Assembly (NCBI GenBank): GCA_023953905.1
Contig: JAMLJA010000019.1
Coordinates: forward strand, 18,345-82,344
Reading direction: 5' to 3'
Source: Rhizobiaceae bacterium
GTDB taxonomy: Bacteria; Pseudomonadota; Alphaproteobacteria; Rhizobiales; Rhizobiaceae
Length of the DNA: 64,000 nt
Positions within the stretch are counted from its first letter, which is position 1, and each line of letters opens with the position of its first letter. This document shows, one piece after another, positions 35,086 through 44,265 of this stretch. Position numbers and translations under genes: made by a program. The notes beneath the pieces are model-generated. The model was given only the letters and a program-made list of their open reading frames with translations, was not told the DNA's origin and made no database searches.

Positions 35086-35979
35086 ATGGCCAAGACCGAG
35101 GTTTCCAACGCGGCCGCTGGCGATGAAGGCGGTATGGGCTATCTGGAGAGCCTGCCCCGCCGGGTGGTCACGCTCTATCTGCCCCTCATCATCTTCGTCA
35201 TCGTCCTCTTGTTCCCCTTCTACTGGATGGCTGTGACGGCGCTCAAGCCGGATCAGGAGATGACAAACTTCAACGACTTCAGCCCCTTCTGGGTCGTGCA
35301 TCCGACGTTTGAACATATTCGCTACCTGCTGTTCGATACGTCCTATCCGGGCTGGCTGTGGAACACGGTCGTGATCTCGGTCGGGGCAACCTTCATTTCG
35401 CTGCTCGCGTCAGTCTTCGCCGCCTATGCGATCGAAAGATTGCGCTTCACCGGCTCGCGGCAAGTCGGACTTGCGATCTTCCTGGCCTATCTCGTACCGC
35501 CCTCGATCCTGTTCATCCCCTTGTCGGTCATGGTGTTCAATCTGGGGCTCTATGACACGCCGTTCGCGCTGATCCTGACCTATCCGACATTTCTAGTGCC
35601 GTTCTGCACCTGGCTGTTGATGGGCTATTTTCGGTCGATCCCTTTCGAACTGGAGGAATGCGCCCTGATCGACGGCGCCAGCCGCTGGCAGATTTTGACC
35701 AAGATCGTTCTGCCATTGTCGGTGCCGGGCTTGATCTCGGCAGGCATCTTCGCATTCACGCTGTCATGGAATGAGTTCATCTACGCGCTGACATTCATCC
35801 AGTCGTCGGAGAACAAGACCGTTCCTGTGGGCGTATTGACCGAACTCGTGCGCTCCGACGTTTATGAATGGGGCGCGCTCATGGCCGGAGCCCTGATCGG
35901 CTCGCTGCCCGTGGTCATCCTGTATTCCTTCTTCGTGGACTACTACGTCTCGTCGATGACCGGAGCGGTCAAGGAGTAG
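35086..35979 (+). CDS. Sugar ABC transporter permease (MalG-like)
   Basis: A 297-residue inner-membrane protein with six hydrophobic segments, the second permease of the importer. The LFPFYWMAVTALKP segment and the EAA loop EECALIDGASRWQILTKIVLP place it in the MalG/UgpE class. It starts one base after the other permease stops, so translation is coupled. It ends the operon; a bidirectional terminator lies 50 bp further on. Confidence 0.93.
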   Translation: MAKTEVSNAAAGDEGGMGYLESLPRRVVTLYLPLIIFVIVLLFPFYWMAVTALKPDQEMTNFNDFSPFWVVHPTFEHIRYLLFDTSYPGWLWNTVVISVGATFISLLASVFAAYAIERLRFTGSRQVGLAIFLAYLVPPSILFIPLSVMVFNLGLYDTPFALILTYPTFLVPFCTWLLMGYFRSIPFELEECALIDGASRWQILTKIVLPLSVPGLISAGIFAFTLSWNEFIYALTFIQSSENKTVPVGVLTELVRSDVYEWGALMAGALIGSLPVVILYSFFVDYYVSSMTGAVKE

Positions 35980-36029
35980 CGGCGTCGGGAGACGCAAACT
36001 ACTGACTTCTGCGCCTACGCTGAGAATGC

Positions 36030-36068
36030 AAAAAGCCGGCCCCGTATGCATCGGGACCGGCTTCTTTC
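36030..36068. terminator. Bidirectional intrinsic terminator (ABC operon / secA)
   Basis: GCCGGCCCCG (36035-36044) and CGGGACCGGC (36052-36061) form a stem with one mismatch and a 7-base loop. Five A residues precede it, giving T5 on the minus strand after secA, and TTCTTTC follows on the plus strand. Confidence 0.85.
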
Positions 36069-36095
36069 ATGCGAGCTTGTTGCCCGTCGTTGCCC

Positions 36096-38837
36096 TCAGG
36101 CGAATGTTCCGTGGCAATGCTTGTATTTCTTGCCCGAACCACAAGGGCAGGCTTCGTTACGCCCGACCTTGCCCCAGCTTGTGGGGTCGTTCGGATCACG
36201 ATCTTCCGGGTCCACGACGCGTTCGGAAGTGACGCGCGTCAGCAATGCTGCATCGCCGAATTCACCGTCTTGAAACTCGTCCTCGCCGGTATCGGCATCG
36301 AGATGATGGCCAATGGTCTGCGGCGCTTGCGGCGGCGGTGCGTCCGCGGCCTCGCGAACCAGCTCGACACGCATCAGCTGGGCTGTCACAGCCTGGCGCA
36401 GATTGGTGAGCATAGTCTGGAAGAGCTCGAAGCCCTCCTGCTTGTATTCCTGCAGCGGGTCACGCTGCGCGTAGCCGCGGAAGCCAACCACCGAACGCAG
36501 ATGGTCGAGGTTGACAAGCTGTTCGCGCCAGAGGTGATCGAGTGTCTGCAGCAGGACCGAGCGCTCGACATAGGACATGACATCCGGGCCGAAGCGTTCG
36601 GCGCGCTCCTGTGCGGCCTCGTCGCTCATCTTGATCAGACGTTCCCGAACTTCTTCGTCCGCGATGCCTTCTTCCTTGGCCCATTCATCGACCGGAACAT
36701 CCAGGTTCAGGACATTCCGCACGTCTTCCTTGAGTGCCAAGGTGTCCCATTGCTCAGGATAGGCATTTTCCGGAATGCGTTTGGCCACCAGCTCTTCGAC
36801 GACATCGTGCCTCATCTCGGTGACGGTATCGGTGAGGTTCTCGCCGTCCATCAGATCGAGACGCTGCTCGAACACCACCTTGCGCTGGTCGTTCATCACG
36901 TCGTCGAACTTGAGAAGATTTTTGCGAATGTCGAAGTTGCGCGCCTCGACCTTCTTCTGGGCCTTCTCCAGAGCCTTGTTGATCCAGGGGTGCGTGATGG
37001 CTTCGTCTTCCTTGAGACCAAGCTTCTGTAACATGCCGTCCATGCGTTCGGAGCCGAAGATCCGCATCAGATCGTCCTGAAGTGACAGGAAGAACTTGGA
37101 GCGTCCCGGATCACCCTGACGACCGGAACGTCCCCGCAGCTGATTGTCGATGCGGCGCGATTCGTGGCGCTCGGTGGCAAGCACATAGAGCCCGCCGGCA
37201 CCGAGAGCCTTTTGCTTCAGCTTGGCGACATCCTCGCGGATTGCCTTCTCGCGCGCATCCCGCTCGGAACCGGGTTCCATGTCACCCAGTTCTTCCTCGA
37301 TGCGCATGTCGGCATTTCCACCGAGCTGGATGTCGGTGCCACGGCCCGCCATGTTGGTCGCGATCGTAATCGCGCCGGGTTTGCCCGCCTGCGCAACGAT
37401 CTGCGCCTCCTGTTCGTGATGGCGCGCATTGAGGACCTGAAATTCCGTGAAGCCGTCCTTGCGCAGCCGCTCGGCAAGATGCTCGGATTTCTCGATCGAA
37501 GTGGTGCCGACGAGAATGGGCTGCCCCTTCGCTCGCGCTTCGTGAATTTCCTTCACGATGGCGCGGTATTTCTCCTCGACCGTGCGATAAACTTCGTCGT
37601 GCTCGTCCAAACGCTGCACGGGAAGGTTGGTCGGCACTTCAATGACTTCGAGGCCGTAGATGTTGCCGAATTCCTCGGCTTCGGTCTGTGCCGTACCGGT
37701 CATGCCGGCAAGTTTGCCATACATGCGGAAGTAGTTCTGGAAGGTGATAGATGCCAGCGTCTGGTTCTCGGGCTGGATCTGGACATGTTCCTTGGCTTCC
37801 AACGCCTGATGAAGGCCTTCCGAAAAGCGTCGGCCGGGCATCATGCGGCCCGTGAATTCGTCGATGATGACGATCTCGCCATTGCGGACAATATAGTCCT
37901 TATCCTTAGTGAACAGGCGGTGCGCCTTGAGCGCATTGTTGACGTGGTGGACCATGGCGACGTTTTCCACGTCGTACAGCGACTCGCCCCGAAGAAGACC
38001 TGCCGCGCGCAAGATGTTCTCAACCTTCTCCGTCCCGTCCTCGGTGAAGATTGCGGTGCGCTGCTTCTCGTCGACTTCGTAGTCGGAAGGATCGATCTTG
38101 GCGATGACGGCGTCGATCGTGTTGTACATCTCGGAACGGTCCTCGAGAGGACCGGAGATGATCAGGGGTGTGCGCGCCTCGTCGATCAGGATCGAATCGA
38201 CTTCGTCCACGATCGCGTAGTTGTGTCCGCGCTGGACCATCTGCTCGCGCTCATATTTCATGTTGTCGCGCAGATAGTCGAAGCCGAGTTCATTATTGGT
38301 CGCGTAGGTGACATCGCAGGCATAGGCCTCGCGCCGCTGAGTATCGTCCATGCCGTGGACGATGGTGCCGACGGTCAGCCCGAGGAACCGGTAGATGCGA
38401 CCCATCCATTCGGCATCGCGGCTTGCCAGATAGTCATTCACCGTAACGACGTGTACGCCCTTGCTGGAAAGAGCGTTCAGATAAACAGGCAGCGTTGCGA
38501 CCAAGGTCTTGCCTTCACCGGTGCGCATTTCTGCGATGCCGCCTTCGTGCAATACCATGCCGCCCATGAGCTGGACGTCGAAAGGCCGCATGCCGAGCAC
38601 GCGTTTGGCTGCCTCGCGCACTGTGGCGAATGCCGGAACGAGCAGGTCGTTGAGGTTTCCGCCATTTGCGAGCTGTTCGCGAAATTGCAGGGTACGAGCC
38701 TTCAACTGCTCGTCGGAAAGCGCGGAGAGTTCATCCTCCAATGCGTTGATCGCAGCCACGCGTGGCCTGAAGCCCTTGATGCGGCGATCGTTTGACGAAC
38801 CGAAAATCTTGCGTGCGACACTGCCGAAGTTGACCAT
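36096..38837 (-). CDS. secA: Protein translocase ATPase SecA
   Basis: A 913-residue ATPase motor that pushes preproteins through SecYEG. Walker A MRTGEGKT is near residue 105, Walker B is VDEVDSILIDEARTPLI, followed by the preprotein cross-linking domain, the second nucleotide fold (GRGTDIQLGGN, RGRSGRQGDPG) and the helical scaffold. The extreme C-terminus has the zinc- and SecB-binding CPCGSGKKYKHCH. Length and motifs are normal for alphaproteobacteria. It is divergent from a periplasmic parvulin gene, with 241 bp between the two starts. Confidence 0.98.
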   Translation of the reverse strand: MVNFGSVARKIFGSSNDRRIKGFRPRVAAINALEDELSALSDEQLKARTLQFREQLANGGNLNDLLVPAFATVREAAKRVLGMRPFDVQLMGGMVLHEGGIAEMRTGEGKTLVATLPVYLNALSSKGVHVVTVNDYLASRDAEWMGRIYRFLGLTVGTIVHGMDDTQRREAYACDVTYATNNELGFDYLRDNMKYEREQMVQRGHNYAIVDEVDSILIDEARTPLIISGPLEDRSEMYNTIDAVIAKIDPSDYEVDEKQRTAIFTEDGTEKVENILRAAGLLRGESLYDVENVAMVHHVNNALKAHRLFTKDKDYIVRNGEIVIIDEFTGRMMPGRRFSEGLHQALEAKEHVQIQPENQTLASITFQNYFRMYGKLAGMTGTAQTEAEEFGNIYGLEVIEVPTNLPVQRLDEHDEVYRTVEEKYRAIVKEIHEARAKGQPILVGTTSIEKSEHLAERLRKDGFTEFQVLNARHHEQEAQIVAQAGKPGAITIATNMAGRGTDIQLGGNADMRIEEELGDMEPGSERDAREKAIREDVAKLKQKALGAGGLYVLATERHESRRIDNQLRGRSGRQGDPGRSKFFLSLQDDLMRIFGSERMDGMLQKLGLKEDEAITHPWINKALEKAQKKVEARNFDIRKNLLKFDDVMNDQRKVVFEQRLDLMDGENLTDTVTEMRHDVVEELVAKRIPENAYPEQWDTLALKEDVRNVLNLDVPVDEWAKEEGIADEEVRERLIKMSDEAAQERAERFGPDVMSYVERSVLLQTLDHLWREQLVNLDHLRSVVGFRGYAQRDPLQEYKQEGFELFQTMLTNLRQAVTAQLMRVELVREAADAPPPQAPQTIGHHLDADTGEDEFQDGEFGDAALLTRVTSERVVDPEDRDPNDPTSWGKVGRNEACPCGSGKKYKHCHGTFA

Positions 38838-39078
38838 CCAGTGGTCCTTTCATCCCATTCAGGGCCGACCGTGGGACGCCGGCCAAACCCGCCATACAAA
38901 GTTAGAGGCGGACGGAAACAGAAATGCGCCCCGAAAACGCTTCTGGACGCAAAGTCGTTGGACAGATAAGAGGGGGCCGAACCGATGTCAACGCCGCGTG
39001 AATACACGGTTGCGCGCTGAATTCTGCCACATTCGGGCCGCCTTGAGTACGGCTCAAAGCCTTCACCGGAGACAATTC

Positions 39079-39972
39079 ATGCTGGTTGCAACGCGTCATT
39101 GGAGGTCCCTGGGCCTCGCAGTCGGACTATCGCTCGCCCTTTTGGCCGGCGCTCATGCCGAAGAGGACAAGGTTGTCGCCACCGTTAATGGCCAGCCCAT
39201 AACGGAGAGCGAGCTCAAGATCGCGATTACGGATCTTGACCCCCAATTTGCCCGGCTTCCCGCCGAGCAGCAGCGTGCGGCCGCACTATCTGCCCTGATC
39301 GAATTGCGCGTCATGGCAGACGAGGCCGTTGCCAAGGGGCTGGACAAGGATCCCGATTTCCAGCTCCGCATGGCAATGTTGAACCAGCGCGCGCTGCACA
39401 GCGAGGTGGTCGACAAGGAAGTCTCCAAATCCATCACCGACGAGGAGATTCGCGCCCGCTACGACAAGGAAATCGCCGCGCAGCCGCCCGAGAATGAGGT
39501 CCACGCCCGTCACATTCTGGTGAAAACCAAGGAAGAGGCCGACGACATCATCAAGCAACTTGATGGCGGCGCGGACTTTGAAAAGCTCGCGGGCGAGAAG
39601 ACTGAGGACCCCAGCGGCAAGACCAGCGGCGGCGATCTCGGCTATTTTGGTGCCGGCCAGATGGTCCCCGAATTCGAGAAGGCTGCATTCGCGCTGGAGC
39701 CCGGTTCCTATACCAAGGAACCCGTACAGTCGCAGTTCGGCTGGCATGTCATCAAGGTCGAGGACAAGCGCGCCAAGCAGCCCCCGGCTTTCGATGACGT
39801 CAAGGAACAGCTCCGCAATGTCGTGCTTCGCGAAAAGTATTTCGAACTCGCCAAGAAGCTGCGCGCCGAAGCCAAGGTCGACATCGCGGATGCCGATCTG
39901 AAAAAGGCATTGGAGCCCGCCCCCGTCGAGGCGGACGAAAAGCCGGCGGAAGAGCCTGCCAAGGCTCAGTAA
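39079..39972 (+). CDS. Periplasmic peptidyl-prolyl isomerase, parvulin type (PpiC/SurA-like)
   Basis: A 297-residue protein with a Sec signal peptide (cleavage likely after AHA near residue 26), an N-terminal helical SurA_N-like domain starting VATVNGQPIT, and a parvulin domain (about 135-235) with VHARHILVKTKEEAD, GGDLGYFGAGQMVPEFEKAAF and SQFGWHVIKVED. The tail is rich in Pro, Glu, Lys and Ala. It probably assists folding of exported proteins; the divergent secA neighbour fits. ATG 39079 follows GGAG; the frame is open far upstream, antisense to secA, and that part is not coding. Confidence 0.92.
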   Translation: MLVATRHWRSLGLAVGLSLALLAGAHAEEDKVVATVNGQPITESELKIAITDLDPQFARLPAEQQRAAALSALIELRVMADEAVAKGLDKDPDFQLRMAMLNQRALHSEVVDKEVSKSITDEEIRARYDKEIAAQPPENEVHARHILVKTKEEADDIIKQLDGGADFEKLAGEKTEDPSGKTSGGDLGYFGAGQMVPEFEKAAFALEPGSYTKEPVQSQFGWHVIKVEDKRAKQPPAFDDVKEQLRNVVLREKYFELAKKLRAEAKVDIADADLKKALEPAPVEADEKPAEEPAKAQ

Positions 39973-40122
39973 GGTACTTTAAAGCAGCGGCGGCCCGGTT
40001 CCTTAAGTGCCGAGCCGTCGCGGCCCGAAAGCCTTCACACAGGGCGAGCCCGCTCTCTTGCGTGGAGCGCTGCTATCAGGCAAACGAAGCACTGATCGCA
40101 CCTACAGCGCCCAGAGGCTTGC

Positions 40123-41364
40123 ATGTCCACCACCGTTTCTCCGCTAGCGCCCAAGAAGTTCACACGCATGCCCGCAGTCGATGGCGTGCGCATGGTGACG
40201 GCCGAAGCGGGGATAAAATACAAGAACCGTACCGATCTCCTGCTCATGGTGTTTGACGAGGGCACTGAGGTTGCAGGCGTTTTCACGCGGTCGAAATGTC
40301 CGTCCGCTCCGGTCGATCTGTGCCGCGAGAATCTTTCCGGCGGGACCGCGCGCGTGCTGGTCGTGAATTCTGGCAACGCCAACGCTTTCACCGGCAAGAA
40401 GGGCAGGGCGGCGACGTCTGCCACCGCGCAGGCCGCCGCCGCGGCGGTCGGTTGCCAGACGAGCGAAGTGTTCCTCGCGTCGACGGGAGTGATCGGGGAA
40501 CCGCTTGACGCCGGCAAGTTCACTCACCTGCTCAAGGATATGGCAGGAAGCGCCGAGGCGGATTTCTGGGCCGAGGCCGGCAAGGCCATCATGACCACCG
40601 ACACCTATCCGAAATACGCAACCGCGACGGTTCGGCTTGGCGACGCGAATGTGACCATCAACGGCATTGCCAAGGGGGCGGGAATGATCGCGCCCGACAT
40701 GGCCACCATGCTGTCTTTCGTCGTCACGGACGCGCCAATCTCAGCGTCCGCATTGCAGGAAATGTTGTCGGCCGGAACAAAGGGCACGTTCAACGCCGTG
40801 ACGGTGGATAGCGATACGTCGACCAGCGACACGCTGCTCCTGTTTGCGACCGGCGCAGCGGCGCGGAATGGCGCCCAGAAGATTACAGACGCCAGGGATC
40901 CGCGGTTGATGCAGTTCCGCCGCGCTCTCAACCGTATCCTGAAGAACCTCGCATTGCAGGTGGTTCGCGATGGCGAAGGCGCCCGCAAACAGGTCGAGGT
41001 CACAGTGACGGGTGCGAAATCGGCGCGCTCGGCAAAGAAAGTCGCGCTGTCGATTGCAAATTCGCCCTTGGTCAAGACCGCCGTTGCCGGTGAAGACGCC
41101 AATTGGGGTCGCGTCGTCATGGCAGTTGGCAAGGCAGGGGAGCCAGCCGACCGCGACCTTCTGTCGATCTGGTTCGGTGACATTCGCGTTGCGCGGGAAG
41201 GCGAACGCGATCCGGATTATTCAGAGGACGCGACCTCCGATTATATGAAGCGCGACGAGATCGCCATTCGCGTTGATCTCGGGCTCGGGCGCGGCAAGGC
41301 CACCGTGTGGACCTGCGATCTCACCAAGGCCTATGTCGAGATCAATGGCGACTACAGGAGCTGA
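40123..41364 (+). CDS. argJ: Bifunctional ornithine acetyltransferase / N-acetylglutamate synthase
   Basis: A 413-residue arginine-biosynthesis enzyme that moves the acetyl group from N-acetylornithine to glutamate. It self-cleaves before a nucleophilic Thr, here Thr195 in PDMATMLSFV, to give alpha and beta chains. Other family segments are LVVNSGNANAFTG, ASTGVIGEPL and VAGEDANWGRVVMAVGKAG. ATG 40123 starts the usual N-terminus. It is followed 2 bp later by a GNAT gene and then mutT, a cluster known from other Rhizobiales. Confidence 0.96.
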   Translation: MSTTVSPLAPKKFTRMPAVDGVRMVTAEAGIKYKNRTDLLLMVFDEGTEVAGVFTRSKCPSAPVDLCRENLSGGTARVLVVNSGNANAFTGKKGRAATSATAQAAAAAVGCQTSEVFLASTGVIGEPLDAGKFTHLLKDMAGSAEADFWAEAGKAIMTTDTYPKYATATVRLGDANVTINGIAKGAGMIAPDMATMLSFVVTDAPISASALQEMLSAGTKGTFNAVTVDSDTSTSDTLLLFATGAAARNGAQKITDARDPRLMQFRRALNRILKNLALQVVRDGEGARKQVEVTVTGAKSARSAKKVALSIANSPLVKTAVAGEDANWGRVVMAVGKAGEPADRDLLSIWFGDIRVAREGERDPDYSEDATSDYMKRDEIAIRVDLGLGRGKATVWTCDLTKAYVEINGDYRS

Positions 41365-41366
41365 GT

Positions 41367-42143
41367 TTGCCGGCGGCCCTGATCAGCCCTGAACTGGCGT
41401 CTGTTCGACGCTTCGAGGCGGCTGGGTTTCGCGCCTGGCCGGCGGCTCACGTGCATTATGACGGTAGCTGGCTGCTGCGTGTGACGCCTGGTCACCCGGC
41501 AAAGCGGTTGAATTCCGTCAATCCGCTTGATCCAAACGACGTAGACCGTTTCGATGAACGAATAGCCGCTGCGGGCGATATGTTCGCGCAACGGGACCTT
41601 CCCCTGACCTTCCGGCTATCGCCGCTGTCGGGCGAGGCAATGAACGCCCATTTCAACAAGGCCGGCTGGAGCGTATTTTCCGAATCTCTGGTGATGCATC
41701 GGTCGCTGGATGACAGGCTGATCGCCCCAGCGCTCGACCAGATCCCCATGAAGGATGTCGCGCGCTTCGTTGGCGCAGCGATTCGGGCGAAAGGCGCCAG
41801 CAACATTTTGCGACCGGCCCTCACAGGCATTCTGTCTGCGATCGAGCCCGAGACCGGCCTGTTCGCGCTGGAGCGTGGGGACGAAGCCCTGGCGACGGCG
41901 ATATGTGTGCAGGACGGTGAACTCGCCGGCCTGTTCGAGGTGGCAACGGCACCCGCGGAGCGCGGCAAGGGCTATGCGCGGCGGATCGTGCTTTCAGCGC
42001 TGAAATGGGCGCGCTTGAGGGGCGCCAGAACCGCTTGGCTGCAGGTCGAGGCTGACAACGATCATGCTCGGTCGCTCTACGAGTCGCTGGGATTTGCCGA
42101 GCTCTACCGCTACCACTACCGCCAGCCCCCCGGGACCACATGA
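41367..42143 (+). CDS. GNAT-family N-acetyltransferase
   Basis: A 258-residue protein with a C-terminal GNAT domain: LFEVATAPAERGKGYARRIV is the acetyl-CoA-binding strand-loop-helix, and VEADNDHARSLYESLGFAELYRYHY closes the fold. The N-terminal half is a degenerate GNAT-like lobe. Start TTG 41367 is chosen because AGGAG lies 6 bases before it and it begins 2 bp after argJ; other starts would overlap argJ further. It ends in ATGA shared with mutT. Substrate unknown. Confidence 0.87.
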   Translation: MPAALISPELASVRRFEAAGFRAWPAAHVHYDGSWLLRVTPGHPAKRLNSVNPLDPNDVDRFDERIAAAGDMFAQRDLPLTFRLSPLSGEAMNAHFNKAGWSVFSESLVMHRSLDDRLIAPALDQIPMKDVARFVGAAIRAKGASNILRPALTGILSAIEPETGLFALERGDEALATAICVQDGELAGLFEVATAPAERGKGYARRIVLSALKWARLRGARTAWLQVEADNDHARSLYESLGFAELYRYHYRQPPGTT

Positions 42144-42550
42144 GCGAGCACCGCAAACTTCTTCTGGTGGCCGCATGTGCCCTGATCGACGCCGACGGCC
42201 GTGTTTTGCTCGCCCAGCGTCCTCCAGGAAAGACCCTCGCTGGAATGTGGGAGTTTCCCGGCGGCAAGGTCGAACCTGGCGAAACGCCGGAAGAGACACT
42301 GATCCGCGAGCTTCGCGAGGAGGTCGCGATCGAAGTGAAGGCGGCCTGTCTCGCCCCGCTGACGTTCGCCAGTCATTCCTATGAGACTTTCCATCTTCTG
42401 ATGCCGCTCTATGTCTGCCGCCGCTACGAGGGCGTCGCGCGCGCCATGGAGGGGCAGGTGCTCAAGTGGGTGCGCCCGCGCGACATGCGCGACTTTCCCA
42501 TGCCGCCTGCGGACGAACCGCTCATCCCTTTTCTGGTAGATCTGCTCTGA
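42140..42550 (+). CDS. mutT: 8-oxo-dGTP diphosphatase MutT
   Basis: A 136-residue Nudix hydrolase that removes oxidised dGTP. The Nudix box is GGKVEPGETPEETLIRELREEV with the REEL-type metal ligands intact; the residue after the box that is usually Gly is Ala. The MWEFPGGK approach and the QVLKWVRPRDM segment are typical of MutT. It overlaps the GNAT gene by four bases (ATGA), so it is co-translated with argJ and that gene. ATG 42140 lies 12 residues before the first strand. Confidence 0.92.
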   Translation: MSEHRKLLLVAACALIDADGRVLLAQRPPGKTLAGMWEFPGGKVEPGETPEETLIRELREEVAIEVKAACLAPLTFASHSYETFHLLMPLYVCRRYEGVARAMEGQVLKWVRPRDMRDFPMPPADEPLIPFLVDLL

Positions 42551-42655
42551 TCCTGCCATCTCCGAAGTCTTAACGGATCGTTCATGGGATCATGAAAGAT
42601 GTAAGCTTCGGATGCCTCGGATCGTCCGCGATCAATTCGGCTCCAGGAGGCCGGA

Positions 42656-42970
42656 ATGGAAAATCAAGAGGATTGGGAGCGCCTGCGCGGTATGCGCACT
42701 GACCGGGGCAGGACGCATATAAGCCCTGTTCGGGTAGCTTTGCTTTTCGGCACTTTCGCCATTGCGCTGGCGCTGTTCGCAACATCCTATCTCGCCGACC
42801 GCCCGCACTATCTGTTTGCCCAGCAGGTCGAGCCCCTGGAACTCGACATGATGTCGACAGGCTCCATCGTAAAACCCAAATCCTACACGATCCGAAAGAG
42901 CGTGCTTCAGAAGTCTCCGGGTGCTGACTGCATCATCCAAGCCGATGGCTCGCACGCGGGCGATTGCTGA
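42656..42970 (+). CDS. Conserved small membrane protein of unknown function
   Basis: A 104-residue protein with a single membrane segment at about residues 25-44 (VALLFGTFAIALALFATSYLAD), a polar basic N-terminus and a C-terminal part with YTIRKSVLQKSPGADCII and a final Cys. The start follows AGGAGG at 42645, a strong ribosome binding site, which supports real translation. It may sit in the inner membrane with the C-terminus outside. I do not recognise a named family. The next gene is a Flp-type pilin, 137 bp on, so a shared role is possible but unproven. Confidence 0.75.
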   Translation: MENQEDWERLRGMRTDRGRTHISPVRVALLFGTFAIALALFATSYLADRPHYLFAQQVEPLELDMMSTGSIVKPKSYTIRKSVLQKSPGADCIIQADGSHAGDC

Positions 42971-43107
42971 AGTCTTCGCGAAAGGTGTTGCTCTTCGCTG
43001 ACAGAACAAGCACGCAACCGCACGTCAACTCAAAGTTAATAGTGCAACCTGAGGTTCTGTTAATCTATTCCCTGTAGTCAAATAGGAGACACGGGGGAAC
43101 TGGCCGC

Positions 43108-43293
43108 ATGCGGGATATTGCGAAGCGCCTCATAAAGGAGCGGTCCGGTGCCACCGCTATTGAGTATGCGCTGATTGCGGCGATCGTCTCGCTTGTGGCT
43201 ATTACCGGCTTCTCGACCATGTCAAACAGCGTTCAGGGCGCCTACGAGAATCAAGGCGCCGCGATCGACCAGACACGTGCGCGCTACGAATAG
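43108..43293 (+). CDS. Flp/Fap-type IVb pilin
   Basis: A 61-residue prepilin. A basic leader of 14 residues ends in Gly, the prepilin peptidase site, followed by ATAIEYALIAAIVSLVAI with Glu at +5 and Tyr at +6, the Flp signature. It would form the tight-adherence (Tad) pilus fibre after cleavage by a TadV/CpaA peptidase. No tad/cpa assembly genes are in the window, so this copy is apparently isolated. Its stop codon abuts, with no gap, the stop codon of the convergent methyltransferase gene. Confidence 0.92.
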   Translation: MRDIAKRLIKERSGATAIEYALIAAIVSLVAITGFSTMSNSVQGAYENQGAAIDQTRARYE

Positions 43294-44172
43294 TCACTGC
43301 TTTCCTTCAAGTAGCTTCTGCAAAGAAACCTGCGCCGACCCGGGCCGGAGCGGCTTTTGCTGCGACTCCGCCGGAGCCCAGCCCGACAGCCATACGATTG
43401 AGAAGGTTGCGCGAATACGCCCGTCGGGATCGCTGTAGCGCTCTGCATAAATCTCGGCAGCTCGCGCAAAAAGCGCGCGAGTAGCCGGTCGTCGTGACCT
43501 GTCCGTCAGGGAATTGGTCGCCCCCATCGCGCGAAGATCCCGGATAAGATCGAACATCGTTGCGTAGCGAACAGTCACCGTATCGACGTCCGACACCGGC
43601 AATGCCAGACCGGCACGCTGGAGAAGGGCGCCGGAATCTCGAACATCGGCAAACGGGAACACACGAGGACTGGTGCCTCCGTAAATCTCGATTTCGGCGG
43701 TCAGCAGGCTGTCGCGCAACTCCGAGAGCGTTCCGGTGCCCAGAAACGCACCGAGAAACAACCCGTCCGGCATGAGCGCGCGCCGGATCTGTATCAAGAA
43801 ACCCGGAAGATCGTTCATTTCGTGCATGGAAAGAATGGAAACCGCGAGGTCGACGCTTGACGGCTCTAGCGAGACTTCGCCGAAATCCATCACGATGCCT
43901 TCGTCGCACTGCAGAAACGCGAAATCCGGTTCGATCCGGCCAATCTCCGAGGCCTTGCCGGTGGCGCTCACCGCGTTGAGTGCATCATCCGTGAAACAAT
44001 GCAGAGCGATCGCGCGCTTGAATGTGCGCCCTACAGCCGAAAGACGATCTTCGAGATCTTCCGCTGCACGGCGCATGAGAAACAAGGCTTGCTCGTCGGC
44101 CAGCTTCAGCGCGCGCAGACGATGTGCGAGAGTGGTTGGGGTGTCGAACAGGTCTTGCAATTGCGTTTCCAC
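43294..44172 (-). CDS. SAM-dependent methyltransferase (BioC/NDUFAF5-like)
   Basis: A protein of about 292 residues with a class-I methyltransferase core: a helical N-terminus (ALKLADEQALFLMRRAAEDLEDRL), AVSILSMHEMNDLPGFLIQIRRALMPDGLFLGAFLG for motifs post-I to III, and a C-terminal TVRYATMFDLIRDLRAMGATN typical of the BioC/NDUFAF5 group. In mitochondria NDUFAF5 modifies complex I; in bacteria the target is not clear. Glycine-rich motif I is weak here (RAIALHCFTDD). GTG 44172 is the likeliest start but has no good ribosome binding site, so the N-terminus is uncertain. Divergent from comF. Confidence 0.83.
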   Translation of the reverse strand: METQLQDLFDTPTTLAHRLRALKLADEQALFLMRRAAEDLEDRLSAVGRTFKRAIALHCFTDDALNAVSATGKASEIGRIEPDFAFLQCDEGIVMDFGEVSLEPSSVDLAVSILSMHEMNDLPGFLIQIRRALMPDGLFLGAFLGTGTLSELRDSLLTAEIEIYGGTSPRVFPFADVRDSGALLQRAGLALPVSDVDTVTVRYATMFDLIRDLRAMGATNSLTDRSRRPATRALFARAAEIYAERYSDPDGRIRATFSIVWLSGWAPAESQQKPLRPGSAQVSLQKLLEGKQ

Positions 44173-44265
44173 ACCATGTTTACATCTTGGCGAAGGCGCG
44201 AATATGCCGATCAAAATGGCAGCAGTGGTGTCGTGGACAATCAAGCTTCCGAGATCAAGTCCTTC

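Noticed and set aside
37164..38795. Open frame of 543 codons antisense to secA
   Set aside because: It is a shadow of secA; composition is low in hydrophobic order and no known domain is visible.
38509..39078. Long N-terminal extension of the parvulin
   Set aside because: It is antisense to secA, and the signal peptide begins at 39079, so the protein must start there.
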